Origin: JBMNCQ01 sp049366715
Lineage (GTDB): Bacteria > Bacillota > Peptococcia > Peptococcales > BICA1-8
NCBI GenBank assembly: GCA_049366715.1
Contig: JBMNCQ010000040.1
Location: 6,394 to 70,393 of the forward strand
DNA length: 64,000 nucleotides
Reading direction: 5' to 3'
The notes under the pieces are model-generated. The model was not told the DNA's origin and did no database searches. It was given only the letters and a program-made list of their open reading frames with translations. Within the stretch, counting starts at the first letter, position 1. Each line of letters begins with the position of its first letter. The position numbers and the translations under genes were made by a program. Below, piece after piece: positions 15,789 through 24,054 of this stretch.

Positions 15789-17321
15789 ATACAAAACGTG
15801 ATTATTGCTGTTATTGCTTTAGCTATTGGTGGTTTAGTAGGATATTTAGCTAGAAAGAATGTAGCGGAATCAAAGATTAAGTCAGCGGAAGATGCGGCTA
15901 AAAAGATCGTTGAAGATGCTGCTAAAGATGCGGAAGCTACTAAGCGTGAAGCTATTTTAGAAGCTAAAGATGAAACGCATAAACTGAGAACGGAAGCTGA
16001 AAGGGATATTAAAGAAAGAAGAAATGAATTGCAAAGAACAGAGAGACGGTTAATTCAAAAAGAAGAATCTCTTGACCGGAAATTTGAAAGTATTGAAAGA
16101 AAAGAAGATAATCTGCAGCGACAAGAGCATGCGATTGAAAAAATTAAAGAGGAAGTAAGCGCCCTTTATGAAAAACAATTAAATGAATTAGAACGACTAT
16201 CTAATCTTACCTCTGATGAAGCAAGAGAATTATTATTAGCCAGAGTCGAGGAAGAAATTAAACATGAGACAGCTATTATGATTAAAGATATGGAAATGCA
16301 GGCGAAAGAAGAAGCCGAGAAAAGAGCACGGGAACTTATTTCTCTTGCTATCCAACGCTGTGCTGCGGACCATGTTGCTGAAACTACAGTTTCAGTCGTA
16401 GCTCTTCCTAATGATGAAATGAAAGGCAGAATTATTGGTAGAGAAGGTAGGAATATTAGAACCCTGGAAACATTAACAGGGATAGATTTAATCATTGATG
16501 ATACGCCGGAAGCCGTAATACTATCCGGATTTGACCCTATTAGAAGAGAAGTGGCCAGAGTTGCCTTGGAGAAACTGATTTTAGACGGCAGAATACATCC
16601 TGCCCGTATTGAAGAAATGGTGGAAAAAGCGCAAAAAGAAGTTGATCAAAAAATTCGTGAAGAAGGTGAGCAGGCAACTTTTGAAGTAGGTGTTCACGGA
16701 CTTCATCCTGAGTTGATCAAACTTTTAGGAAGGCTGAGATTTAGAACCAGTTATGGTCAGAATGTCTTAAAGCATTCTATTGAAGTTGCTCACCTGGCTG
16801 GTGTAATGGCTGCCGAATTAGGGGTTGACGTTCATTTAGCAAAAAGAGCGGGATTATTACATGATATCGGTAAAGCAGTTGATCATGAGGTTGAAGGCCC
16901 CCATGTAACAATAGGGGCAGATCTGGCCAAGCGCTATCGTGAAGGAAAAGAAGTAGTAAATGCAATCGAAGGTCATCATGGTGATGTTGATCCCCTTACT
17001 GTTGAGGCTGTTCTTGTCGCAGCAGCTGACGCCATATCTGCCGCAAGACCAGGCGCAAGAAGAGAAACTCTGGAAGCGTATTTGAAAAGACTTTCCAAAC
17101 TGGAGGAAATCGCCAACTCTTTCGAAGGTGTCGATAAATCTTTTGCCATTCAAGCGGGTAGAGAGATTAGGATAATCGTAAAACCTGACAGAATTGATGA
17201 TGCCACTTCCATAAAAATGTCCAGAGATATTGTTAAACGTATTGAGAAGGAATTGGAATATCCCGGACAGATCAAAGTAGTGGTTATTCGGGAAACCCGT
17301 TCGGTAGATTATGCTAAATAA
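15789..17321 (+). CDS. rny: Ribonuclease Y
   Basis: 510-residue membrane-anchored endoribonuclease initiating mRNA decay. Order: N-terminal span (NVIIAVIALAIGGLVGYLA), a long charged coiled coil to about residue 190, KH domain (MKGRIIGREGRNIRTLE), HD domain (AGLLHDIGKAVDHE), and the C-terminal domain ending ETRSVDYAK. GAGGAGGTG at 15774-15782 is a strong ribosome site, but no canonical codon sits at the right distance. ATA 15789 is 8 nt away and gives a family-typical length. TTG 15759 lies before the site, GTG 15780 inside it and GTG 15798 is 17 nt away. The start is therefore uncertain. Confidence 0.96.
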   Translation: MQNVIIAVIALAIGGLVGYLARKNVAESKIKSAEDAAKKIVEDAAKDAEATKREAILEAKDETHKLRTEAERDIKERRNELQRTERRLIQKEESLDRKFESIERKEDNLQRQEHAIEKIKEEVSALYEKQLNELERLSNLTSDEARELLLARVEEEIKHETAIMIKDMEMQAKEEAEKRARELISLAIQRCAADHVAETTVSVVALPNDEMKGRIIGREGRNIRTLETLTGIDLIIDDTPEAVILSGFDPIRREVARVALEKLILDGRIHPARIEEMVEKAQKEVDQKIREEGEQATFEVGVHGLHPELIKLLGRLRFRTSYGQNVLKHSIEVAHLAGVMAAELGVDVHLAKRAGLLHDIGKAVDHEVEGPHVTIGADLAKRYREGKEVVNAIEGHHGDVDPLTVEAVLVAAADAISAARPGARRETLEAYLKRLSKLEEIANSFEGVDKSFAIQAGREIRIIVKPDRIDDATSIKMSRDIVKRIEKELEYPGQIKVVVIRETRSVDYAK

Positions 17322-17347
17322 TATTATATTTTCAATGTCTTTATGGT

Positions 17348-17373
17348 AAAGCGGCCGCTCTGGTCGCTTTTTC
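17348..17373 (+). terminator. Intrinsic terminator after rny
   Basis: AAAGCGGCC (17348-17356) pairs with GGTCGCTTT (17362-17370) with one G-T pair, followed by more T. Confidence 0.8.
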
Positions 17374-17426
17374 ATATTTATTATGGTATTATATATAAAC
17401 TAACAGGAAATTTAGTAGGTGAAGAT

Positions 17427-18209
17427 ATGATAAAAATTTTAATGATTGGTGATATTGTTGGTAATGTAGGGCGCTTAGCCGTAAAGAAAATACTTCCTAG
17501 ATTATATACGCAGCATAATTTTGATATGGTGATCGCAAATGCTGAAAATTCGGCAGGAGGAAACGGAATTACTTTAGAAAATGCCGATGAACTTTTTAGT
17601 TATCATATTCATGTTCTTACAATGGGTAATCATGTCTGGGATAAAAAAGAAATTTTGAATTTTATTGATTCCCAGCCTTTTCTAATCAGGCCCGCTAATT
17701 ATCCTCCCGGTACACCTGGTAAAGGCTATACGATTGTAAATATCGGTAATAACATTAAAATCGCTGTAATAAATTTGTCCGGAGTGATATTTCTAACGCC
17801 CTTGATCTCCCCTTTTTTGATCATTGACAGATTAATTCAGGAAATTAAAGAACAATGTTCTGTGATTATTGTAGATTTTCATGCTGAGGCCACCTCGGAA
17901 AAAGTGGCCTTAGGCTGGTATCTTGACGGTAAGGTAAGTGCTGTTCTGGGCACCCATACGCATATCCAAACAGCAGATGAAAGAATTTTACCCCAGGGTA
18001 CCGCCTATATTACCGATGTTGGGATGACCGGCCCCAGGGATTCGGTTTTAGGAGTTAAAAAGGAAATAGCCATTAACAAATTTTTAACGCAAATGCCTGT
18101 TAAATTTGAAACGGCCAATGGTGTCGGCCAGTTAAATGGTGTGATACTAAATGTTGACCATATTTCCGGTCAAGTTCATTCCATAATCAGAGTTCAAGAA
18201 TTTATTTGA
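17427..18209 (+). CDS. ymdB: YmdB-type 2',3'-cyclic-nucleotide phosphodiesterase (TIGR00282)
   Basis: 260-residue metallophosphoesterase. In B. subtilis YmdB hydrolyses 2',3'-cAMP and affects biofilm versus motility choice. Metal motifs: GDIVG near the N-terminus, NAENSAGGNGIT, TMGNHVWDKKE, DFHAEATSEK and GTHTHIQTAD, in order and complete. The frame opens at 17343, but that stretch is the rny terminator; ATG 17427 follows TAGGTGA. It sits directly after rny as in B. subtilis, where its substrate could come from RNA decay. Confidence 0.93.
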   Translation: MIKILMIGDIVGNVGRLAVKKILPRLYTQHNFDMVIANAENSAGGNGITLENADELFSYHIHVLTMGNHVWDKKEILNFIDSQPFLIRPANYPPGTPGKGYTIVNIGNNIKIAVINLSGVIFLTPLISPFLIIDRLIQEIKEQCSVIIVDFHAEATSEKVALGWYLDGKVSAVLGTHTHIQTADERILPQGTAYITDVGMTGPRDSVLGVKKEIAINKFLTQMPVKFETANGVGQLNGVILNVDHISGQVHSIIRVQEFI

Positions 18210-18254
18210 TTTTTTACATAAATTTAAACAATTATAAACTTTTTTATAGGTAAA

Positions 18255-18283
18255 AAAGGAATTCTTTTTTAAATGTAGAATAC
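18255..18283 (+). promoter_or_regulatory. SigH-like promoter of spoVS
   Basis: AAAGGAATT (18255-18263) fits the SigH -35 RNAGGAWWW. After 11 nt, GTAGAATAC (18275-18283) fits RNNGAATWW at all but the last base. SigH transcription of spoVS is established in B. subtilis. Confidence 0.7.
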
Positions 18284-18344
18284 ATTAAATACTAAACGTA
18301 CAGATTTACTAAACTTTCTAATAAACGGGGGAGGTAGCTATTTG

Positions 18345-18605
18345 ATGGAAGTTTTAAAAGTTTCCGCAAAGTCCAGCCCAAATTCTGTTGCAGGAGCTTT
18401 AGCAGGGGTAATCAGGGAAAGAGGTTGTGCTGAAATCCAGGCTATTGGTGCCGGAGCTCTTAATCAGGCAGTTAAAGCAGTGGCAATAGCAAGAGGCTTT
18501 GTTGCTCCGAGTGGTATAGATTTAATATGTATTCCGGCCTTTACAGATATTTTGATAGACGGAGAAGAAAGAACGGCGATTAAATTAATTGTTGAACCTA
18601 GATAA
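18345..18605 (+). CDS. spoVS: Stage V sporulation protein S
   Basis: 86-residue SpoVS, nearly invariant among spore formers: MEVLKVSAKSSPNSVAGAL at the start and FTDILIDGEERTAIKLIVEP at the end. In B. subtilis it is needed for late sporulation (coat/core maturation) and influences septation; an Alba-like fold is reported. ATG 18345 is used because it gives the family start; TTG 18342 is one codon earlier. GGGGGAGG lies upstream. Monocistronic, with a SigH-like promoter before it and a terminator after it. Confidence 0.97.
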   Translation: MEVLKVSAKSSPNSVAGALAGVIRERGCAEIQAIGAGALNQAVKAVAIARGFVAPSGIDLICIPAFTDILIDGEERTAIKLIVEPR

Positions 18606-18632
18606 CAATGTAAAATATAGAAAATATTTACG

Positions 18633-18664
18633 CCTGTTTATTCCAGTAATAAACAGGTTTTAAT
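18633..18664 (+). terminator. Intrinsic terminator after spoVS
   Basis: CCTGTTTATT (18633-18642) pairs perfectly with AATAAACAGG (18648-18657), followed by TTTTAATTT. Confidence 0.85.
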
Positions 18665-18710
18665 TTATACCCATATTTATATGAATTTATAAACGGCGGG
18701 GGTCTTGATT

Positions 18711-19661
18711 TTGGAATACACTGTTGTGGATGGTCATTGTGATTCTGTTTTAGATACGGCACAGGGCAGCAGATCTTTAAGCAAATTAACGGACCAGGGA
18801 CATTTGGATTTTTACAGGCTTAAAGGGCGGGTTCAGTTGCAATTTATGGCTTTATTTATCGAGAGCATCTATAAACCCCATAACTCACTAATTCGAACCC
18901 TGGAGTTAATTGATGTGTTAAATAAGGAAATAGCGGCGGTAGATTTTGTTCATAAGATTTTAGCCAAACAAGATATTGCCGCATTTTCCAATTCTCAAGT
19001 AAAGGTGTTGCTGGCAATTGAAGGTGGAGAAGCTCTTTGCGGGAATATTTCTGTATTAAGGTGTCTTTATGATCTAGGAATTAGAAGCTTAACACTTACC
19101 TGGAACCACAGAAATGAACTGGCAGACGGCTGTGGGGAAGAACCTTTTGGTAAAGGCTTATCGAGTTTTGGCAGACAAGTAGTTACCGAGATGAATTCCC
19201 TGGGAATGGTAATTGATGTTTCCCATTTAGCTGAAAAAGGTTTTTGGGATGTCATAGAATTAAGTAAGGTGCCTGTTATTGCCTCCCATTCATGCTGTAA
19301 GGCCATAGCCCCCCATGTCAGAAACCTGTCTGACCGGCAGTTAAAAGCATTGGCCCGGAAGCAGGGTCTGATCGGAATAAATTTTTATCCTGATTTTTTG
19401 AATCCGGCTACCGGCCAGGCTACAATAGATGACGTGATCCAACATATTATTCACGCCGCTGAGATTATGGGTACGGAGCATGTGGGCGTGGGGTCGGATT
19501 TTGACGGTATCGATAAAGTCCCTGCCGGTTTGGAAGATGTAACGAAATTGGAGATAATACCGGATAAATTAGTGACAGCAGGTTTTTCTACAACGGATAT
19601 TGCAAATATTATGGGTAATAACTATCTAAACGTTCTCAAAAAGGTGTTGCCGGATGGATAA
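18711..19661 (+). CDS. Membrane-dipeptidase family (peptidase M19) protein
   Basis: 316-residue zinc dipeptidase of the renal dipeptidase/AcyPep family. Motifs in order: VDGHCDSVLD (metal ligands H and D), LLAIEGGEAL (bridging Glu), LTLTWNHRNELADG, IDVSHLAEKGFWDV, VIASHSCC, and VGVGSDFDGID. No signal peptide, so cytoplasmic. GCGGGGGT upstream favours TTG 18711 over TTG 18705. It overlaps the next gene by 8 nt. Bacterial members often cleave dipeptides with a D-residue; the substrate here is unknown. Confidence 0.9.
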   Translation: MEYTVVDGHCDSVLDTAQGSRSLSKLTDQGHLDFYRLKGRVQLQFMALFIESIYKPHNSLIRTLELIDVLNKEIAAVDFVHKILAKQDIAAFSNSQVKVLLAIEGGEALCGNISVLRCLYDLGIRSLTLTWNHRNELADGCGEEPFGKGLSSFGRQVVTEMNSLGMVIDVSHLAEKGFWDVIELSKVPVIASHSCCKAIAPHVRNLSDRQLKALARKQGLIGINFYPDFLNPATGQATIDDVIQHIIHAAEIMGTEHVGVGSDFDGIDKVPAGLEDVTKLEIIPDKLVTAGFSTTDIANIMGNNYLNVLKKVLPDG

Positions 19662-20499
19662 ATTTGCAGACTTACATCTACATACAACAGCATCTGATGG
19701 TGAATATTCTCCACAGTTTGTAGTTAAAGCCGCTAAGGCCCAAGGTTTTGCAGCTATTGCAATTACGGACCATGATACAGTAAGCGGCTTACAAGATGCT
19801 CTGGATGAAGGTCGGAGAAAAGAAATAGAGGTTTTGCCAGGTGTTGAGATCAGTACGGTATTTGAACAAAAAGAAATTCATATTTTAGGATATTTATTCG
19901 ATCCCTGTGATCTGAATCTGATGCAAAGATTAGACGAAATGAGGAATTTCCGGCAAGTCCGCATTGAAAAAATGGTCGCCCGTCTAAATGAGCTGGGAAT
20001 TGAGATTGCTTTGAAACAGGTTAGAGCTGTCTCCGGATCAGGAGTTATTGGGCGACCGCACGTTGCTAAGATATTGCTGGAGCAAGGTTATGTCAGGTCG
20101 ATTAAAGAAGCTTTTGCTAAGTTATTGAGTCCGGGTTGTCCTGCTTATATACCTAGATATAAAATTAATCCTGCAGAAGCAATTCATTTATTATTAGCAG
20201 CCGGCGGAATTCCGGTCTTGGCCCATCCGGGTCTTAATCCTGATGATGAATTGATCGCAGATTTGAAAGACATCGGTTTACAGGGAATTGAAGTATGGCA
20301 CCCTGAACATAATTCTCAGGATGTGGTAAAATATTTACAAATGGCTCAGCGTTATGATTTATTACCTACCGGTGGTTCGGACTGGCACGGCGGTAATAAA
20401 GATTCTTGTTTTAGCTTAGGAAGTATAAAATTAGCTTATTCCTTTGTAGAAAAGATTAAGGAAAGAAAAGAGGAGTTGGTTTTTAATGCAGGAGGCTGA
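19654..20499 (+). CDS. PHP-domain phosphoesterase (RNase AM/YciV type)
   Basis: 281 residues of the PHP superfamily. The N-terminal ADLHLHTTASDGEYSP and ITDHDTVSG, a mid Glu (VLPGVEIST), HILGYLFD, and late AHPGL and GSDWHGG supply the metal ligands. Relatives with this layout hydrolyse 3',5'-nucleotide bisphosphates or trim RNA 5' ends (YciV/RNase AM), so a role in pAp or RNA turnover is likely but not proven. It overlaps both the dipeptidase upstream and the aminotransferase downstream. Confidence 0.9.
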   Translation: MDKFADLHLHTTASDGEYSPQFVVKAAKAQGFAAIAITDHDTVSGLQDALDEGRRKEIEVLPGVEISTVFEQKEIHILGYLFDPCDLNLMQRLDEMRNFRQVRIEKMVARLNELGIEIALKQVRAVSGSGVIGRPHVAKILLEQGYVRSIKEAFAKLLSPGCPAYIPRYKINPAEAIHLLLAAGGIPVLAHPGLNPDDELIADLKDIGLQGIEVWHPEHNSQDVVKYLQMAQRYDLLPTGGSDWHGGNKDSCFSLGSIKLAYSFVEKIKERKEELVFNAGG

Positions 20500-21676
20500 A
20501 AGATTAACAAAAATATCCGGAGGGATATTTACGGAAGTTGATTGCTTAGCCAAAAAGATTTCCGAGGAAGGGAAAAAAGTTATCAACTTAAGCATCGGCA
20601 GTCCGGATTTACCTCCTTATGAAGGCTTCAGAGAAAAACTGGCCGAATATGTCTTAGACCCTTTGAATTATGGCTATGCTTTAACTGATGGCATTCAAGA
20701 TTTTAGAGATGCAGTGGCCAAATGGTATTTCGACAGGGATCAAATTACTTTAAATCCTGATACGGAGATTTTACCGTTAATGGGTTCCCAGGATGGGCTA
20801 AGTCATATTTACTGGGGTTTTCTAAATAAAGGCGATATTGCATTGATTCCAGACCCCGGTTATCCGATTTATCATGCAGGTGTTTTACTAACGGAGGCGA
20901 CTACATATCCTCTTAAGCTTTCTCCCCAGAATAATTTTTTGCCTCAATTGGATTTAATTCCCGAGGAGATAGCTCAAAAGGCTAAGATCTTGTTTTTAAA
21001 TTATCCCAGTAATCCCTTAGCTGCCACGGCTACTTATGATTTTTTTGCAAATGTGATAGAATTTGCTAAAAAATATGATATTATTATTTGTCATGATTTT
21101 GCTTATTCGGAGCTTGCTTATGACGGATATCAGACGGTTAGTTTTATGTCTGTTCCCGGTGCCAAAGAAGTCGGTATTGAATTTCATTCCCTTTCCAAGA
21201 CCTATAATTTAGCAGGCTGCCGGATTGGATTTGTAGTGGGCAATGAAAAAATAATCAATACTCTGCGTAAAATTAAAACGAATATCGACTTTGGCAGCTT
21301 CAAAGCTTTGCTAAAGGCCGGTAGTTATGTATTAACAGATAAAAATTGCCAGGATTATGTCAAGAAAACAGCAGGTGTTTATCAAAAGAGAAGGGACATT
21401 TTGGTTGAGGGGTTAAGTAACTTAGGATGGAAAATGTCCAAGCCTAAAGCATCAATGTTCATTTGGGCTCCAATTCCCGAATGTTACAAATCATCTTATG
21501 ACTTTACGAAACAATTGGCTGCTACCGCCGGCGTTATTGTAGTTCCGGGCATAGCTTTCGGCAGCAATGGGGAAGGTTATGTCCGCATCGGTCTGGTGCA
21601 GCCGGAAGCGGTATTAGCAGAAGCAGTTTCTCAGGTTGCAAACAATTTAGCAGTAATCAACACGGCAAGAGCTTGA
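20486..21676 (+). CDS. Class I/II PLP aminotransferase, LL-diaminopimelate aminotransferase-like
   Basis: 396-residue fold-type I aminotransferase. Key features are INLSIGSPDLPP, NYGYALTDGIQDFRDAVAKW, LNYPSNPLAATA, CHDFAYSELAYDG and the PLP lysine in HSLSKTYNLAGCRIGF; a C-terminal VRIGLV provides the carboxylate-binding arginine. This pattern is close to the DapL/AspC-like group of Clostridia. The exact substrate cannot be read from sequence. The ATG lies inside the PHP gene's end, with GAGGAG about 10 nt upstream. Last gene before the B12 riboswitch. Confidence 0.87.
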   Translation: MQEAERLTKISGGIFTEVDCLAKKISEEGKKVINLSIGSPDLPPYEGFREKLAEYVLDPLNYGYALTDGIQDFRDAVAKWYFDRDQITLNPDTEILPLMGSQDGLSHIYWGFLNKGDIALIPDPGYPIYHAGVLLTEATTYPLKLSPQNNFLPQLDLIPEEIAQKAKILFLNYPSNPLAATATYDFFANVIEFAKKYDIIICHDFAYSELAYDGYQTVSFMSVPGAKEVGIEFHSLSKTYNLAGCRIGFVVGNEKIINTLRKIKTNIDFGSFKALLKAGSYVLTDKNCQDYVKKTAGVYQKRRDILVEGLSNLGWKMSKPKASMFIWAPIPECYKSSYDFTKQLAATAGVIVVPGIAFGSNGEGYVRIGLVQPEAVLAEAVSQVANNLAVINTARA

Positions 21677-21721
21677 CCTGATATTGGAAAATTGTTAAGA
21701 TTAATTTAATTACAGAAAAAG

Positions 21722-21900
21722 AAAAAACATTAGGTTAAGGGAAGCCGGTGAGATTCCGGCGCGGTCCCGCCGCTGTAAACGAGTACTAGACCTAAAAAAT
21801 GCCACTTTACTTATCATGTGAGGGAAGGTTTAGGTTAAAGGATGATCCGTGAGTCAGAAGACCTGCCTAAAAAAGTTAACGTAGCCTCGGTGTAAGGTTT
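21722..21900 (+). promoter_or_regulatory. Cobalamin (B12) riboswitch aptamer
   Basis: The adenosylcobalamin riboswitch core is present: GGGAAGCCGGTGAGATTCC and GGCGCGGTCCCGCCGCTGT at about 21739-21776, and the B12 box GTCAGAAGACCTGCC at 21853-21867 (one mismatch from the usual AGYCAGGAGACCTGCC). An intrinsic terminator follows, so control is most likely by premature termination when B12 binds. It precedes the whole cobalamin operon. Confidence 0.93.
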
Positions 21901-21925
21901 TACGGCTTAGGATTAAAAAAACGGC

Positions 21926-21962
21926 AATCCTTTAGCAGTGTACTGCTAAAGGATTTTATATT
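21926..21962 (+). terminator. Riboswitch expression-platform terminator
   Basis: AATCCTTTAGCAGT (21926-21939) pairs perfectly with ACTGCTAAAGGATT (21942-21955), then TTATATTTT. GGATT at 21910-21914 could pair with AATCC of the left arm and act as antiterminator. Confidence 0.85.
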
Positions 21963-22103
21963 TTGGCTGGCGCCTAAGAAATACGGGTTAAAAGTGAGTC
22001 GTTGAATTGGGAAGATTGGCTTTAGGAGATAAATACCTTTTTATGACTAGAATTCCTTGCCCTGGAATATAATATTTTAAAAAGTCTTAATGGGGGTAAG
22101 GAA

Positions 22104-22361
22104 ATGTATGAAAAATACAGCAGGGAATTATTGCTTAACAGGATCAAGGAATTAGAAGAACAGGTGGAGCATCTGCGGATTAGCAGGAGAGTTTTAATGA
22201 ATTTGATTGAGAAGATTGAGCGGGAAAAAAGATTACTGCTTACGAAAATGGAAAAAGAAAATAAAAAATTACAGAAGAATAATAACAAATATGCTCAGTG
22301 GCTGTGGAATAAAAACAGGCAGATCTTAGAATTGGAAGAAAAAATATCGCAAAAAAATTAA
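22104..22361 (+). CDS. Small coiled-coil protein heading the cobalamin operon
   Basis: 85 residues, highly charged (Lys/Glu/Arg) with leucines at heptad spacing for nearly the full length (residues about 8-82), for example LLLNRIKELEEQVEHL. No cysteine, membrane segment or signal. Preceded by GGGGTAAGGAA at good distance and followed 14 nt later by cobU. I do not recognise it. As first gene after the B12 riboswitch it should be repressed by B12. A scaffolding or regulatory role is only inference. Confidence 0.75.
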   Translation: MYEKYSRELLLNRIKELEEQVEHLRISRRVLMNLIEKIEREKRLLLTKMEKENKKLQKNNNKYAQWLWNKNRQILELEEKISQKN

Positions 22362-22375
22362 CCAGGGGGAGTATG

Positions 22376-22951
22376 ATGTCCTTAATATTAGTAATGGGGG
22401 GAGCGAGAAGCGGCAAAAGCAGCTATGCGGAAGCACTGGCCGCCAAAATGAGTGAGCATGTCGCTTATATTGCTACAGCCCAGGCATTTGATGAAGAAAT
22501 GGAAAATAGAATATTAATGCATAAAAACAGAAGACCGGGTCATTGGTCCACATATGAGTCTCCTGATCAGATAAGTGACTTAATGCTTACCATCAAAGAA
22601 CAACACAAGGTGTTTTTAATTGATTGCTTAACATTATTAATATCTAATATTTTATTAAATGGTCTAAATATTGATAATATAACACCGGAGATTTATCAGC
22701 AAAAGGAAGCAGAAGTATTTCGAGATTTGACAAAATTAGTGTCCTTAACCAGGACAGGCTCTTTTCGTTTAATTATCGTTACCAATGAATTAGGGTTAGG
22801 TATTGTGCCGGCAACTCCTTTAAGCAGAGCCTATCGTGATCTTGTCGGACGGGCTAATCAATATTTGGCTCAGGAAGCCGATCAGGTGATATTTACCGTG
22901 GCCGGGATGCCCCTACAAATCAAACCGACGCTGGAGATGTTAGAAGAATGA
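22376..22951 (+). CDS. cobU: Adenosylcobinamide kinase / GTP:cobinamide-phosphate guanylyltransferase
   Basis: 191-residue bifunctional enzyme that phosphorylates adenosylcobinamide and transfers GMP to it before lower-ligand attachment by CobS. P-loop GGARSGKS at 8-15 (after MSLILVM), then YIATAQAFDEEME, the RPGHW motif with its guanylylated His, LIDCLTLLISN and VTNELGLGIVP. ATG 22376 is 4 nt from GGGGGAG; ATG 22373 is too close. It overlaps cbiD by 4 nt. Confidence 0.95.
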   Translation: MSLILVMGGARSGKSSYAEALAAKMSEHVAYIATAQAFDEEMENRILMHKNRRPGHWSTYESPDQISDLMLTIKEQHKVFLIDCLTLLISNILLNGLNIDNITPEIYQQKEAEVFRDLTKLVSLTRTGSFRLIIVTNELGLGIVPATPLSRAYRDLVGRANQYLAQEADQVIFTVAGMPLQIKPTLEMLEE

Positions 22952-24054
22952 TGGAAAGTCTGAGGGAAGGCTATACAACGGGTTCATGTGCAGCGGCTGC
23001 CGTGAAAGGGGCCGTAATGATGCTGCTGCGGCAGCAATTAGTGGAAACGGCAGAAATTACTTTACCGGGCGGCCGTAGGGTCTCTTTTCCGGTGAATAAC
23101 GGCAGCTATTCTGAAAATCAGGCTTCATGTTATGTAAGCAAAGATGCCGGAGATGACCCCGATATTACTAACGGTATTGAATTATGGGCTAAGGTTACTA
23201 AGCATAGTAATCATCATATTATCATTACGGGAGGTAAAGGTATCGGGGCCGTGACCAAACCCGGCTTACCAGTTGCAGTAGGTGAGCCGGCGATAAATCC
23301 AATACCCCGGCAAATGATCCTCCGGGAGGTGGAGGAAGTTTTAGAAAATAGGGAAATAGGACTGATGATCGAAGTATCCATTCCTAATGGAGAGGAATTA
23401 GCTCAGAAGACTTTGAATTCCCATTTAGGAATAAAGGGAGGATTATCAATTCTGGGTACAACGGGTATTGTAAAACCAATGTCGGAAGAAGCCTATAAAA
23501 AATCTTTAATTCCTCAATTACATGTTACTTATTCCCTGGGCTACAGGATAGTAGTTTTAACTCCCGGAAATATAGGGCACAAGAGTGCTGTTAAATATGG
23601 AGTACCCGAGGAGATCATCTGTCAGACCAGCAATTTCGTCGGCTATATTCTTGAAGAGGCTGAAAAGACCGGGTTTACAGAAATAATCTTATGGGGGCAT
23701 CCCGGAAAGCTTTTAAAAATTGCCGGTGGTAATTTTCAGACCCATAATAGGATTTCCGACGGGAGAATGGAAACCTTAGCGGCATATTTAGCCGTGCTGG
23801 AAGCTCCCGTAGAATTAATTAAGCTTGTCTTAGCTGCCAATACTACGGAACAGGCGATGGAGCATGTTCGTAAATATCAATATCAGCATGTTTGGGAGAT
23901 CATTGCCCGGAAAGTAAGTGAACGGACAGCAAGATATCTGTTCAATAAAGTTAAAGTTGGTACTGTTCTGTTAGCAAATAGAGATGAAATCTTGACAGCG
24001 GATACCAATGCCAAAATATTTTGGGAGGAATTAAAGTGGCGTCCTTTACAATAG
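22948..24054 (+). CDS. cbiD: Cobalt-precorrin-5B C1-methyltransferase
   Basis: 368-residue CbiD, the C1-methyltransferase of the anaerobic corrin pathway. Recognised by LREGYTTGSCAAAAVKGA, GDDPDITNG, TGGKGIGAVTKPGLPV, LGTTGIVKPMSEEA and LWGHPGKLLK. CbiD is specific to the oxygen-independent route. Paired ATGs at 22948 and 22951; the first overlaps the cobU stop. The 3' end overlaps cbiE by 19 nt. Confidence 0.96.
   Translation: MMESLREGYTTGSCAAAAVKGAVMMLLRQQLVETAEITLPGGRRVSFPVNNGSYSENQASCYVSKDAGDDPDITNGIELWAKVTKHSNHHIIITGGKGIGAVTKPGLPVAVGEPAINPIPRQMILREVEEVLENREIGLMIEVSIPNGEELAQKTLNSHLGIKGGLSILGTTGIVKPMSEEAYKKSLIPQLHVTYSLGYRIVVLTPGNIGHKSAVKYGVPEEIICQTSNFVGYILEEAEKTGFTEIILWGHPGKLLKIAGGNFQTHNRISDGRMETLAAYLAVLEAPVELIKLVLAANTTEQAMEHVRKYQYQHVWEIIARKVSERTARYLFNKVKVGTVLLANRDEILTADTNAKIFWEELKWRPLQ

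Noticed and set aside
17343..17426. N-terminal extension of the YmdB protein
   Set aside because: It is made of the rny terminator and has no ribosome site; ATG 17427 gives the family start.
22042..22071. Nine-codon ORF between riboswitch terminator and the coiled-coil gene
   Set aside because: Too short, with its possible ribosome site too far away; no other support.
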